Of a stretch of 64,000 nt of DNA, positions 17,028 to 25,358 are shown one piece after another. The stretch covers positions 62,001-126,000 of the forward strand of contig DATJHI010000013.1 in NCBI GenBank assembly GCA_035493955.1. The letters run 5' to 3'. Source of the DNA: NCED01 sp035493955 (GTDB taxonomy: Bacteria > Pseudomonadota > Alphaproteobacteria > Caulobacterales > Caulobacteraceae). The position numbers and the translations under genes were made by a program. Each line of letters opens with the position of its first letter. The stretch's first letter is position 1. Below the pieces are notes generated by a model. It ran no database searches and was not told the DNA's origin. It was given only the letters and a program-made list of their open reading frames with translations.

Positions 17028-18815
17028 CTACCCCCAGACCTTCATCTCGAAATCCTCCGGGACCATGTCCTCGAGGGTCTCGCCCGCGGTGGCCAGGCCG
17101 ACCGCCATGACGGCGGCGACGATGCCGTCGATCTTCTCGGCCGACCGATCCTTGGCCGGCATGAAGTTCAGGTTGCGGTCGAAGTGGACCACCACGTGGC
17201 CCGCCATCCAGCGCAGCACCGGGTGGCCGCCGTGGTCGAACAGCCCGGCGTAGACCAGCCGCTCGAAGTGCTTGGACGGTTCCGCGAAGGACGGGATGCC
17301 CTGGCGGTATTCCTTGAACAGCTCCACCGGCAGCTGCGCAGCCCCGTCGTACAGTCCCTCCGGGCGCGTCAGGTCGGTGTAGAGCTTGAGCGCGTTCCAC
17401 TTGTCGTAGGCGATCTTCTGCACGTCGTAGTCGCGGCAGGCCTCCAGGATGGCCTGGCCGACCGCATTCTGGTCGACGTAGTCGTCGGGCGTGGTCTCCA
17501 TGGCGCCGGCGGCGATGAACTTGTCGATCGGCGCGCCCTCGGCGACCCGGCGTTCCACCTGGTCTTCCGGAACCCAGAACCGGCTGAGCACCCGCCACTT
17601 CGGATCGTCGTCCGTAGGCGGAAACACCAGCACCAGCGCGGTCAGGTCCGTGGTGGCCGAGATGTCGAAGGCCAGGAAACATTTCCGGCCCTTCAGCGTC
17701 TCCGGGTACAGCTTCCAGCCGTCCTTGGAGGCGGCGCAGGCGTCCCACTTCTTGATCGGCAGCCAGCGGACCGCCTCGTCGGCCCAGATCCCAAGGTGGT
17801 AGCACTTGAAGGCCGCCAAGGCCCGCGGGTTGCCGATGGTCTTGCGGAACTCCTGCCGCAGGAAGTGCAGCGTTGGCGACAGACCGAGGCTCGGGTTGGC
17901 CTTGCGCCAGGTCGCCTCGTCGCCCGGATCGTCGTTCTCTCCCGCGGCGAAGATCACCACCAGGGTGGTCGGATCGTCCTTGCGGCCGTCCGCGATCTGG
18001 CGGCTCTCCTCGTATAGCTCCTCGCCGACGCTATGGCCGCCGGACTTGCGGCCAGCGGTGGAGGCGTAGAGCTCGATCGGCTGCAGTCTGCCGCCGGTGC
18101 CCTGCCGCAAGGTCTCGACGATGTCGAGGCTGCGCCACTCGTGCATCTCGTCGCCGACGATCACCGAGGGGCTCGGGCCGTGAAGGCCCGCGGTCGATCC
18201 GGAGAGGACCACGAACAGGGCGCTCAACGAGCGGACGAACAGCGACTTGGCGAACACCGAGATCTCGCCGGCCAGTTCCTTATTGGCCCGCACCATGGCC
18301 GCCATGCGGTTGAAGACGATGCGGGCTTGGCTTTCCTTGCGGGCGAAGGCGTAGCCCTCGCCCTGGCTCACCCCGTCGAGCGCGAAGAACAGCAGGGCCA
18401 GGGCGGCGAGGAACTCGGATTTCCCGTTCTTGCGGGGTATCCACATCATGATCCGCCGGAACAGGCGGATCTGGATCGTGGTCGCGGCGTGGGTGACCGG
18501 GTCGAGTATCTCGATCGGCAGCATCCAGCCAACCGAGAGGCGGACGACGATCTCCTGCCAGACGCCGAGCTTGAACGGCACGCCGGCGAAGCGGTCGACG
18601 GTCAGCGTGGCCCACTTCGGCCAGTCCGCCACCACGGCCTCGGCGAGCGGGTGATCGAACCAGGCGCCGGGCTGGCGCGCGGCGTTGTCCCAGGCGGTGC
18701 GGGCCCATTGGTAGGCTTCCTCACCGTCGACCGCCTTCAGCCAGTCGGGCCGGTCGGGCGCGAAGGCTTCGGCATGGCCGGCCCGCAGCGCGACCGCCGA
18801 GGCCTCGAGGTCCAT
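17028..18815 (-). CDS. terL: Terminase large subunit
   Basis: A 595-residue packaging motor. The ATPase has P-R-K-N-G-K-S (Walker A, about 127-133) and S-V-I-V-G-D-E-M-H-E-W (Walker B and catalytic Glu, about 217-227). The nuclease domain has F-L-A-F-D-I-S near 370 and K-I-D-G-I-V-A-A-V-M-A near the C-terminus, supplying metal-binding Asp residues. ATG 18815 overlaps the small-subunit stop (TGATG). Confidence 0.93.
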   Translation of the reverse strand: MDLEASAVALRAGHAEAFAPDRPDWLKAVDGEEAYQWARTAWDNAARQPGAWFDHPLAEAVVADWPKWATLTVDRFAGVPFKLGVWQEIVVRLSVGWMLPIEILDPVTHAATTIQIRLFRRIMMWIPRKNGKSEFLAALALLFFALDGVSQGEGYAFARKESQARIVFNRMAAMVRANKELAGEISVFAKSLFVRSLSALFVVLSGSTAGLHGPSPSVIVGDEMHEWRSLDIVETLRQGTGGRLQPIELYASTAGRKSGGHSVGEELYEESRQIADGRKDDPTTLVVIFAAGENDDPGDEATWRKANPSLGLSPTLHFLRQEFRKTIGNPRALAAFKCYHLGIWADEAVRWLPIKKWDACAASKDGWKLYPETLKGRKCFLAFDISATTDLTALVLVFPPTDDDPKWRVLSRFWVPEDQVERRVAEGAPIDKFIAAGAMETTPDDYVDQNAVGQAILEACRDYDVQKIAYDKWNALKLYTDLTRPEGLYDGAAQLPVELFKEYRQGIPSFAEPSKHFERLVYAGLFDHGGHPVLRWMAGHVVVHFDRNLNFMPAKDRSAEKIDGIVAAVMAVGLATAGETLEDMVPEDFEMKVWG

Positions 18816-19453
18816 CAGTGTGTCGAGGGCGGCGCCGGTGAACGCATCCCGGCCATGCTGCCCACCCGGCTCGGTTGCCCGACGTCGGGCGCGGGCTCGG
18901 TCGAAGGCGCGTCCTGGCCGGGCGCGGGAGCCTTGCGATCGTCCCCGAACAGGCCTGGGTTGCGGGCGGCCACCAGCGCCTGGTCCTTGAACAGGCCGTA
19001 CATGTCGGCTGGCGTGAGACCGAACCGACCCGACAGCTCCGTGCAGTTCTGGAACGCCTGCTGACGGTCGAACACCTTGGGCCGCCGACGCTCCATCTTG
19101 CCGCCAGCAACGGTGTTGATGTTCTGACTGAAGCCCTTGGTGTGAAGGTCGTCGGTCACCTGCACCCATTCCTGGGCGTAGATGCAGAACTGGGCGAACA
19201 GGAACTCGCTTTCCAGCGGGAGGCGGTGCGTGCGCCGCAGCTCGGGGGCCAAGCGACGCCAGACGGCGGCCGCCGCCGCATACTTCGGGTCCTGCAACAG
19301 CGCCGGCAGATCGGCCGTCGCGCCCACCGCCGGCGACAGCAGCGCGGCGATCCGCACCTGTTCCAGCGCCGCCTTCTCCGCCTTCGACCGGCGCTTGCCG
19401 GGAAATCCCTTGGCCGCCTGATCGGGGTCGGGCGCCGGTCCACGCTCTCCCAT
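18815..19453 (-). CDS. terS: Terminase small subunit, P27-like
   Basis: A 212-residue DNA-recognition subunit. The opening M-G-E-R-G-P-A-P and the helical core with L-E-S-E-F-L-F-A-Q-F-C fit the P27 family. The last ~50 residues are Pro/Ala/Ser-rich. Its 110-nt upstream spacer (19454-19563) is unusually A/T-rich with runs of A, a plausible cos/pac or promoter region. Confidence 0.85.
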   Translation of the reverse strand: MGERGPAPDPDQAAKGFPGKRRSKAEKAALEQVRIAALLSPAVGATADLPALLQDPKYAAAAAVWRRLAPELRRTHRLPLESEFLFAQFCIYAQEWVQVTDDLHTKGFSQNINTVAGGKMERRRPKVFDRQQAFQNCTELSGRFGLTPADMYGLFKDQALVAARNPGLFGDDRKAPAPGQDAPSTEPAPDVGQPSRVGSMAGMRSPAPPSTH

Positions 19454-19563
19454 GCCGCCCTCCCTCAAAAAAAATGTTTCGGCAAAAAAACTTGCGCGCA
19501 AAATTTTGTTGTTGCCCACCGGTCCAGTCGCTGAAGGCGCCAGGGATTTGACCCGCCCCCCCC

Positions 19564-19953
19564 TTACGCGGTCGGGTCGAGGGTCGGGCGGCCGAGGCGG
19601 CGGGCGAGGGCGTCGAGGGCGGCGTGACCCTGGTGTTCGAGGGCCTGCTTGAGCGCGTCGCAGGCGTCGCAGCTGGCCACCCACCATTCGGTCCGCCAGA
19701 ACACGCCGCGATATCGGCGCTGCGGGTAGAGGTGGTCGACACGGGCGGTGGCGGTGACGCGGCACGGCCCGAAGGCCCCGGCGTCGCAATACTCACAGAG
19801 CGGATGCTCGCGCCGATAGGTCTTGGAGGCCTTGTCCCACGTCGAGGTGTAGCCGCGGGCGCGGGCGGACCCGCGATCCCGATCCACCTCACGCTTGCGG
19901 GCGGCAGGCGCGCCCATGTGCGCGGGCCGGTAGGTCGGCGGTCGCTTGGGCAT
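19564..19953 (-). CDS. HNH endonuclease
   Basis: A 129-residue HNH protein: C-E-Y-C (residues about 53-56), V-D-H-L-Y-P for the HNH His, then W-W-V-A-S-C-D-A-C, completing a treble-clef zinc site. Small HNH proteins directly before terminase genes are a standard part of HK97-like packaging modules and are needed for cos cleavage in several phages. Confidence 0.9.
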   Translation of the reverse strand: MPKRPPTYRPAHMGAPAARKREVDRDRGSARARGYTSTWDKASKTYRREHPLCEYCDAGAFGPCRVTATARVDHLYPQRRYRGVFWRTEWWVASCDACDALKQALEHQGHAALDALARRLGRPTLDPTA

Positions 19954-19980
19954 GTCGGGTGGTCATACTCTTCCCATCGG

Positions 19981-20015
19981 GGTGAAGCGACGGGCCATCA
20001 GGCCTGAGCTTCACC
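19981..20015 (-). promoter_or_regulatory. Leader hairpin upstream of the late operon
   Basis: GGTGAAGC at 19981-19988 pairs with GCTTCACC at 20008-20015, with an inner GGCC pairing. It lies in the 190-nt untranslated spacer between the NusG-like gene and the HNH-terminase genes. A second short hairpin (GGGG/CCCC, 20111-20125) is nearby. It may be the nucleic-acid signal for the phage NusG paralogue. Confidence 0.45.
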
Positions 20016-20143
20016 GGGATCGGCCCGCCCCGCAGGGGCATGTCTTTCAAGGGCGCGTTGCCACTGAGCCGGTCGTCCCCGCCATCGAGATGGCGTTGCC
20101 GCTAAGAACAGGGGTGATTTGCCCCCGTTCGCAAGTGGAAAGT

Positions 20144-20764
20144 TCACGCCGCCGCCTGCGTCGGATCGACGTCGTCGCCGAGCGCCTCGACCTGATCGGG
20201 CTTCAGCGCCAATTCCGTCTGACGGCCGAACATGCTGATCAGCAGCCGCACGCGCCGCTCGCCGTCGACCCGCAGCACCGCGCCGATCCAGCCGCTGAAC
20301 TGCCCGCCCGTGATGCGCGCCCGCCCGCCCTTGACCAGGGGCTTGCGCTGCCCGTCCTGAAGGGTCTTGTCGTACTGGCCCGCACCCTCGGCCTGCCGCA
20401 GCTCGGCCACGAACTGCGGGTCGATCCGCACCGGCGCGCCGTTCAGCGTCACCATCCGCGTCGCCCCATCGACCTCGTGCACCAGGTGCAGCAAATCGTC
20501 GGGCAGATCGGCGAACACATAGCCGCGGATCAACGGCCGGGTCTGCTTGTGCTTACGGCCCATGTGCCGGCGCCAGAAGGTCTCGGTCGGGACATAGGCG
20601 TCGACATGATGCTGCTTCAGCGCCTCGACCACGCGCGCCTCGGCTGCCGGCCGGGTCTGGATCGCCCGCCAGCTGGAGGCCCGGATGCGCCGCCACGTCG
20701 CCAGCCGGGCGGCGAACACCTCGGCCCGTTCGCGAACGCCGTCCGCCTCAATCGCCTTCGCCAT
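20144..20764 (-). CDS. NusG-like transcription elongation / antitermination factor
   Basis: A 206-residue NusG paralogue. The NGN domain (about residues 30-135) has W-R-A-I-Q-T-R-P-A-A-E, V-D-A-Y-V-P-T-E and P-L-I-R-G-Y-V-F-A-D-L, the classic NusG/RfaH/LoaP signatures. The C-terminal KOW part has G-G-R-A-R-I-T-G-G-Q-F. ATG 20764 overlaps the stop of the initiator-like gene. It lies at the end of the early operon, immediately before the late operon leader, and probably acts as the phage late-gene antiterminator (inference). Confidence 0.85.
   Translation of the reverse strand: MAKAIEADGVRERAEVFAARLATWRRIRASSWRAIQTRPAAEARVVEALKQHHVDAYVPTETFWRRHMGRKHKQTRPLIRGYVFADLPDDLLHLVHEVDGATRMVTLNGAPVRIDPQFVAELRQAEGAGQYDKTLQDGQRKPLVKGGRARITGGQFSGWIGAVLRVDGERRVRLLISMFGRQTELALKPDQVEALGDDVDPTQAAA
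20732..20746. repeat. Dispersed 15-bp palindrome, copy 5 (14/15)
   Basis: GCGAACGCCGTCCGC within codons 7-11 of the NusG-like gene, one mismatch. Confidence 0.75.
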
Positions 20765-21738
20765 CACGCCGCCCTCTCGTTCCGATCCCCGGGCGCGCGC
20801 ACCGCGAGCCCATTCGATTTCAGCCAGGCCGCGGCGTTGCGGGTCAGCCAGTCGGCCGCCGTCCGCGTCGCGGGTTGCAGTGCGTGCGCCTCGCCGTCCC
20901 AGCCGCAGCGGTCCAGCCAGCTGGCCGCCCGCGCCTCGTCGAAGGCGGCGACGAACCCGGCGCGCAAATCCGGCGGACCCGGAAAGCCCGGCGACGCCGC
21001 GCCCGCGCCCATCGGCCCGGCCGAGGCCGCCGGCAGGAAGGCGCGATAGCGTTTCTCGGCCAGCCAGCGGTGCAGGCCGGGCGCGCCGTAGTCGCCCTTG
21101 CGGCAGTCGGGGTCGGCGGCGAAGGCGGTGACGGCGGCGAGCAGCCGGACCTCGCCGACCTCCATGGCCGCCGGGCCCCACGCCTCCGCCGCCAGCGGCC
21201 AGTTGGTGCGCTTCAGCCCGGAGGCCGGATAGATCGACCGGACCAGCTCGAACGGCGAAGCCGCGCGCCCGCCCGTCGAGAGTGCGTCAGCACTCTCGGG
21301 TTCAGTGGTAGTTCTAGATGGGGGTGCATCTGGTGCACCCATTGGGTGCATTTGCTGCACCCCTTGGGGTGCATCTGGCGCACCCTCAAAGGGTGCATCT
21401 GCTGCACCCTTTTGCGTCTCGGGTCCCTGCTCCAGCGGCAGCCGATAGACCGGGATGTTCCTGTTGAAGGGGGCCATCTGGCCGGTGCGGATGATGTGGC
21501 CGGCCGCCTCCAGCCGACGCAGCGCCTGCTGCACGGCGCGCTCCTTCAGCCCGGTCACCTCGGCCAGGGTGGTGACCTTGGGCCAGGCCTTGCCGTCGGC
21601 GTCGGCGAAGTCGGCCAGCTCGCGCAGCACGTTCTTGGCCGTGGCGTCGTTGCGGTCGAACACCTTCCACGCCCCGTCGATGAACTCGACCATGCGGACG
21701 ACGCGCTTCTTGGACCAGGCGCGGGCTTCGGCGCTCAT
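20764..21738 (-). CDS. Lambda O-like replication initiator with N-terminal winged HTH (candidate)
   Basis: A 324-residue protein. The N-terminal ~95 residues contain K-N-V-L-R-E-L-A-D-F-A and L-A-E-V-T-G-L-K-E-R-A-V-Q-Q-A-L-R-R-L, a helix-turn-helix of the HTH_36 type found in phage and plasmid initiators. A low-complexity linker (about residues 110-145, rich in A-P-D-A-P and Q-M-H-P) is encoded by four inverted-repeat iterons. The C-terminal helical domain could recruit a helicase. The downstream end couples to the nusG-like gene, the upstream end to a helicase. Confidence 0.68.
   Translation of the reverse strand: MSAEARAWSKKRVVRMVEFIDGAWKVFDRNDATAKNVLRELADFADADGKAWPKVTTLAEVTGLKERAVQQALRRLEAAGHIIRTGQMAPFNRNIPVYRLPLEQGPETQKGAADAPFEGAPDAPQGVQQMHPMGAPDAPPSRTTTEPESADALSTGGRAASPFELVRSIYPASGLKRTNWPLAAEAWGPAAMEVGEVRLLAAVTAFAADPDCRKGDYGAPGLHRWLAEKRYRAFLPAASAGPMGAGAASPGFPGPPDLRAGFVAAFDEARAASWLDRCGWDGEAHALQPATRTAADWLTRNAAAWLKSNGLAVRAPGDRNERAA
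21278..21409. other. Putative phage replication origin: four inverted-repeat iterons
   Basis: Four 19-bp units of form GGGTGCA-N5-TGCACCC (third copy with one C for T) begin at 21322, 21344, 21367 and 21391, spaced 22-24 bp, all inside the HTH initiator gene. A separate 8-bp-stem hairpin (GAGAGTGC/GCACTCTC, 21278-21297) flanks them. Lambda ori has the same layout: four inverted-repeat iterons inside gene O. The iterons are real in the sequence; the origin function is inferred. Confidence 0.6.
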
Positions 21739-23561
21739 ATGACCGCCTCGAGCGCACCACCCGCCAAATTGGCGGGTGGACCCTGGATTTCCCCAGCGGC
21801 GAAACCTTCACCACCCGCCACAATGGCGGGTGGCGGCATCCCGGCCGCCTCCAGCTGCGCCAGGTCGGCGCGGGACAGGTAGCTTTGCCGACCGCCGATC
21901 CCGGCCCCGTGGCGGCGCTCCAGATAGCGGTCCACCAGCCGCTTCAGGTGCGAGCCGTCGCCGGCCGAGGTCTGCACCCCGAGCGAAGGATCGACGATCT
22001 GCGAGGCCTGGCTGGCCTTCAGCCCCAACACCTCCATCATCGGCGGATCGGAGCCGTCGTCGGCGACCAGGAACAGCGCGGTCACCGGCTTGGTCTGGCC
22101 CTCGCGGTCGAGCCGGCCGATGCACTGGTGGTGGATGCCCGGGGACCAGTCGAGCTCGCCGAACACCATGGTCGAGCAGCGGGCCTGCAGCCCGTCGAGG
22201 CCCGCGCCCGACCGCAGCGACATGATCAGCACGTCGGTCTCCCCGGCCAGGAAAGCGTCCTTGGCCGCGTTCTTGCCGGCGGCGGTCTCCGAGCCCGTGT
22301 ACAGCGCCGGCTTCAGGTCGCGCAGTTCCTGCAGCCAGGTCTCGTAGACGGCGCGATGCCAGCCGACGAGCACGATGGGCTCGCCGCCTTCGACCAGGAT
22401 GCGGGCGATGGCGGCAACCGCCTTGGCCTTCGACACGCCGGTGGCGTGGCGGACGCGAAGGTCGAGCATGCGCACCGCCTCGCCGCGCTGCAGCGGCGCG
22501 CCCGTGGTCGCCCGCACCGCCAGCTCGTGGGCCAGGTCGTCGATTGAGCGCAGCTCGACCCCGTCGTGGTCGACCACGTCGACGATGCGGTTCACCGCCG
22601 GGAGCTGCTGGCCGATGTCGGCCTTGGTCCGGCGCAAGAACACCCGCTGTTCGCGCAGATAGGTCCCAAGCGCCTTCGGGTCCTTGACCTGGCCGCCGGA
22701 GCACCATTCGCGGTTGAAGTTCTCCGAGGTGTCCAGCACGCCAGGCGCGACGAAGCCGAGCACCGCATGCACCTCGGCCCCGTAGTTGTAGATCGGCGTC
22801 GCCGACAGCCCTAGCCGCCGCAGGGCCGCCCGCGACAGCTTATAGGCGGCCTTGCCTTTGTCAGTGTCCCGCCCGTGGCGCAGATCCTGGATCTCGTCGA
22901 AGGCGACCAGGCCGACCCCGATGGCGTCGAACAGGTCCGACCAGCCGGCCAGCTGGCTGTAGCGGAACACCCGCACGTCTGCGCCCGGCAGGGTGTAGGG
23001 CCTGGTCGTCCGGACGGCGTGGGCGGTCAGGGTGGTGTAGGTCTCGATCACCTCGCACCACTGCTTCTGCAGGTGGGCGTGGCAGACCACCACGCCAGGT
23101 AGGGCGCCGGGCTTCAGCATGGCCGCGCAGGTCGTATAGGTCTTGCCGAGGCCGACCTCGTCGCCGAGCAGCAGCCCGCCGGTCAGGCTGAGCAGCTCCA
23201 CCGCCTGGGCCTGATAGGGCCGCACGACGAAGCCCTCGCGCAGGCCGGCCAAGGGCGGCGCCCGATAGCCCTCGGCGAACAGTTGCGCCATCGCCGCCTG
23301 GCCACGCTCGTACTCGACCCGCATCCGCCGCAGCCGCATGCGGTCGGCGGGGGCGAGCTCCAGCGGGAAACGGTTGGTGAACCAGTCGAGGTCGGTGGCG
23401 ACCTCCGGCGTATCCGGGAACACAAACGGCGGATCGGCCGTGCGCGGGATCTTCGGGAACAGGGCCTTGAGCCGGATGACCACATGCGGCTCGACCTCGG
23501 TGATCGCCCACTTGCCGGCCTGAAACGCCAGCGCGCCGAAGGTGCGTCCGCTCAAAGCCAC
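21735..23561 (-). CDS. SNF2/DEAD-type superfamily 2 helicase
   Basis: A 608-residue protein with G-D-E-V-G-L-G-K-T (motif I, about 133-141), D-E-I-Q (motif II, 222-225), L-S-A-T-P (motif III, 252-256) and Q-C-I-G-R-L-D-R-E-G-Q (motif VI, near 470), typical of SNF2 ATPases. Start GTG 23561 overlaps the preceding gene by 10 nt; TTG 23555 is an alternative. It lies just upstream of the initiator gene and probably works in phage replication or recombination. The 3' end carries two near-identical palindromes. Confidence 0.85.
   Translation of the reverse strand: MALSGRTFGALAFQAGKWAITEVEPHVVIRLKALFPKIPRTADPPFVFPDTPEVATDLDWFTNRFPLELAPADRMRLRRMRVEYERGQAAMAQLFAEGYRAPPLAGLREGFVVRPYQAQAVELLSLTGGLLLGDEVGLGKTYTTCAAMLKPGALPGVVVCHAHLQKQWCEVIETYTTLTAHAVRTTRPYTLPGADVRVFRYSQLAGWSDLFDAIGVGLVAFDEIQDLRHGRDTDKGKAAYKLSRAALRRLGLSATPIYNYGAEVHAVLGFVAPGVLDTSENFNREWCSGGQVKDPKALGTYLREQRVFLRRTKADIGQQLPAVNRIVDVVDHDGVELRSIDDLAHELAVRATTGAPLQRGEAVRMLDLRVRHATGVSKAKAVAAIARILVEGGEPIVLVGWHRAVYETWLQELRDLKPALYTGSETAAGKNAAKDAFLAGETDVLIMSLRSGAGLDGLQARCSTMVFGELDWSPGIHHQCIGRLDREGQTKPVTALFLVADDGSDPPMMEVLGLKASQASQIVDPSLGVQTSAGDGSHLKRLVDRYLERRHGAGIGGRQSYLSRADLAQLEAAGMPPPAIVAGGEGFAAGEIQGPPANLAGGALEAVI
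21757..21833. repeat. Pair of 23-bp palindromes in the 3' end of the helicase gene
   Basis: Two units at 21757-21779 and 21811-21833 share arms CCACCCGCCA / TGGCGGGTGG around a 3-base centre (11-bp arms around one base in the first copy), 54 bp apart. They encode P-P-A-x-x-A-G-G twice. They lie about 350 bp from the iterons. Confidence 0.75.
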
Positions 23562-23938
23562 GCCCTCCCCAGGCTGACGAACAGCACCGGCTTGCCGTTA
23601 AGCGCGGCCGGCACGGTCATGGCCAGGTTGGAGGCGAGGATGATCGCCTCGACGCCGTCGTGTTCGGCATAGCGGCCGAGCTGGCGCAGCACCGTCTCCG
23701 GGCGATTGCCGGGCCGCTTCAGCTTCACCTCGACCACGATCCGCCCGTCGATCACGAAGTCGGGGCGGTCGGCCGGCGAAAGCCGGACCTCGCGTTCGAT
23801 CAGCACACCCGGGGCCAGGACGCGCCTCAGGTAACCGTCGAGCTCGACGTGAGTTGTCGTCTCGCGGGTGAGGCTGCAGCGCGCCATGGCGATGTGACGC
23901 GCGACGCCTTGGACGGTCAGGCGAACGGCGTTCGTCAT
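23552..23938 (-). CDS. Putative PD-(D/E)XK nuclease / resolvase-like protein
   Basis: A 128-residue protein. R-P-D-F-V-I-D-G-R-I-V-V-E-V-K (about residues 62-76) gives the D...ExK metal-binding core of PD-(D/E)XK nucleases, followed by Q-L-G-R-Y and a hydrophobic strand. Residues 2-6 are encoded by a copy of the 15-bp palindrome. Position in the replication operon suggests a recombination or resolvase role, which is inference. Confidence 0.68.
   Translation of the reverse strand: MTNAVRLTVQGVARHIAMARCSLTRETTTHVELDGYLRRVLAPGVLIEREVRLSPADRPDFVIDGRIVVEVKLKRPGNRPETVLRQLGRYAEHDGVEAIILASNLAMTVPAALNGKPVLFVSLGRAWL
23921..23935. repeat. Dispersed 15-bp palindrome, copy 6 (14/15)
   Basis: GCGAACGGCGTTCGT lying immediately after the ATG (codons 2-6) of the PD-(D/E)XK-like gene. 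Confidence 0.8.
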
Positions 23939-24195
23939 TTTCCGCCGAGCTCCGGCGCATAAATCCGGCCTTCGGCACGGGCCGCGCCCAGGCGCTCGAC
24001 CAGGTCGCGCATGCGCGGCTCGCCAAAGCGCCGGCAGCCCTCTCGCCAGATTGCGAACAAGGGAAGCACCGCGGGAACGCCATCTCGCGCGATCAACCGC
24101 AGCTGCCAGTTGTAGCGACAGGCGATCCCCGGATCGACGCCGGCCGCCAGGGCCGCGCCGGTGACGGGATAGGACTTGCTGTCGGCGGCGATCAT
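23935..24195 (-). CDS. Small early phage protein, unknown
   Basis: An 86-residue protein coupled by ATGA overlaps on both sides. The segment S-Y-P-V-T-G-A-A-L-A-A-G-V-D-P followed by a W-rich helix could be a small HTH, but I do not recognise a family. It belongs to the early leftward operon. Confidence 0.55.
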   Translation of the reverse strand: MIAADSKSYPVTGAALAAGVDPGIACRYNWQLRLIARDGVPAVLPLFAIWREGCRRFGEPRMRDLVERLGAARAEGRIYAPELGGK

Positions 24196-24440
24196 GCTTC
24201 ACCTCGGGGTTCGGACTCGGCCAGGGCGAGACGCCGGGCGTCTTGGTGGAAGGCCGCGCCGCAGCTGCGCAGCTGGTGTTCGGTGAAGCCGAGCCGCTCG
24301 GCGGCGGCGAGCCACTGCCGCCGCGCCACCCGCCATTCCAGGCAGGCGTGCGGCGCGGCCTCGGCGCTGGGCACGAGCGGGGCCATGGCCAAGGCCAGCG
24401 CCAACAGGGCCGTCAGGTCGGGATCGGGCCGATTGCTCAT
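24192..24440 (-). CDS. Small early phage protein, unknown
   Basis: An 82-residue, mostly helical, Ala/Leu/Arg-rich protein with overlapping start and stop on both sides. The hydrophobic stretch at residues 10-28 may be a weak membrane or signal segment. No family recognised. Confidence 0.55.
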   Translation of the reverse strand: MSNRPDPDLTALLALALAMAPLVPSAEAAPHACLEWRVARRQWLAAAERLGFTEHQLRSCGAAFHQDARRLALAESEPRGEA

Positions 24441-24730
24441 CGGACCGCCCGCAGTGCGGGGGTGGAAACCCAGATGAAGCGCGGCGGGTCACACCGCTGG
24501 CAGGTTGGGTAGCGTCCCAACCTCACGGCGACAAAGCCTTCGTCGTCGAAAGCGCCGGGCCCATACTTCAGGCCGCACCGCGCCCGAAATCCGTGTTCGC
24601 TTCGCACCAGATAGTGGACGCGCCGCTTGCCGGCGCCCCACAATACCCACCCCTCACGGAAGAACGACCGACTGAGCGGCGCAGCAATCGCAAGCGCCGG
24701 CGGCCCTTGGACGGTGTCGCGGCCGGTCAT
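24437..24730 (-). CDS. Early phage protein with C-x2-C, unknown
   Basis: A 97-residue protein starting at ATG 24730, chosen because its ATGA overlaps the upstream gene. Y-P-T-C-Q-R-C-D near the C-terminus suggests a half zinc site. H-Y-L-V-R-S-E-H-G and C-G-L-K-Y lie in the middle. No family assigned. Confidence 0.55.
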   Translation of the reverse strand: MTGRDTVQGPPALAIAAPLSRSFFREGWVLWGAGKRRVHYLVRSEHGFRARCGLKYGPGAFDDEGFVAVRLGRYPTCQRCDPPRFIWVSTPALRAVR

Positions 24731-24990
24731 GGCTTCACCCGCAGCCCGCCGCTGCCGCAATTGGGAGGCTGAGGCGGCGGCCGCTGTTCGAAAAACCGGG
24801 CGTCAGGGCCGCAGCGGGCGCCGACCCATGGGAACGACCCCCGCTCATGACGGGCCGAGCGAAACTCGTTCAAGACGCCCTGCACCACATCGACAGTCGT
24901 CCGGCGCGAGCATGTCCCTGGGACGGGGTACTTTGCCCAGTAGTGGCGACAGTCGATGCAATATTTGGTCTCGACGGCGGACCCGCTCAT
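24727..24990 (-). CDS. Cys-rich early phage protein, unknown
   Basis: An 87-residue protein with Y-C-I-D-C-R-H-Y-W at residues 10-18 and further Cys at about 28, 63 and 82, consistent with a zinc-binding fold. C-x2-C-x-H-Y starts of this kind are frequent in small phage proteins. Overlaps both neighbours by 4 nt. Confidence 0.58.
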   Translation of the reverse strand: MSGSAVETKYCIDCRHYWAKYPVPGTCSRRTTVDVVQGVLNEFRSARHERGSFPWVGARCGPDARFFEQRPPPQPPNCGSGGLRVKP

Positions 24991-25358
24991 AACCCCCTCC
25001 CGTTCAGCTTGAGCATCGCGCACAGCAGCGCCAGGGCGGCCGAGGCCTCATGTTCCCCCGTCGCCAGGGTTTCCTGGCCGCGGAGCAGCACGGCGCCGTA
25101 GAGCGGCTCGAGCGCCGTCGCCCGGCCCCGCGCCACGATCCAGTTGAGGCCTGGCCGTACGGCCTCGACCAGGTCGAGCGCGGCCTGCAGGTCGGCGGTG
25201 TAGGCGGGCAGAGGCTCCGACGGTTCGTATTGCTCGAAGCTCGATTGCCGCCACGGGCGACCGTGTCGCCAGGCGAACACCTTCAGGTCGAGCGCCCGGC
25301 CGGGCGCGGCGGCCACGAACAGTTCGGCGAACAGGCTGTCGGAGCCGACCGCGTTCAC
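24987..25358 (-). CDS. Phage ABA-sandwich-like early protein
   Basis: A 123-residue protein. Its second half (A-D-L-Q-A-A-L-D-L-V-E-A-V then A-T-G-E-H-E-A-S-A-A-L-A-L-L) resembles the small phage ABA sandwich domain family, whose members end with ..A-L-x-x-A-L-L-x-A.. helices. Function unknown. Overlaps the helicase-methylase stop by 4 nt. Confidence 0.55.
   Translation of the reverse strand: MNAVGSDSLFAELFVAAAPGRALDLKVFAWRHGRPWRQSSFEQYEPSEPLPAYTADLQAALDLVEAVRPGLNWIVARGRATALEPLYGAVLLRGQETLATGEHEASAALALLCAMLKLNGRGL

Noticed and set aside
21322..21409. CRISPR-like array
   Set aside because: Repeats are only 19 bp with 3-5 bp between them, lie within a coding frame, and no cas genes exist; they fit origin iterons.
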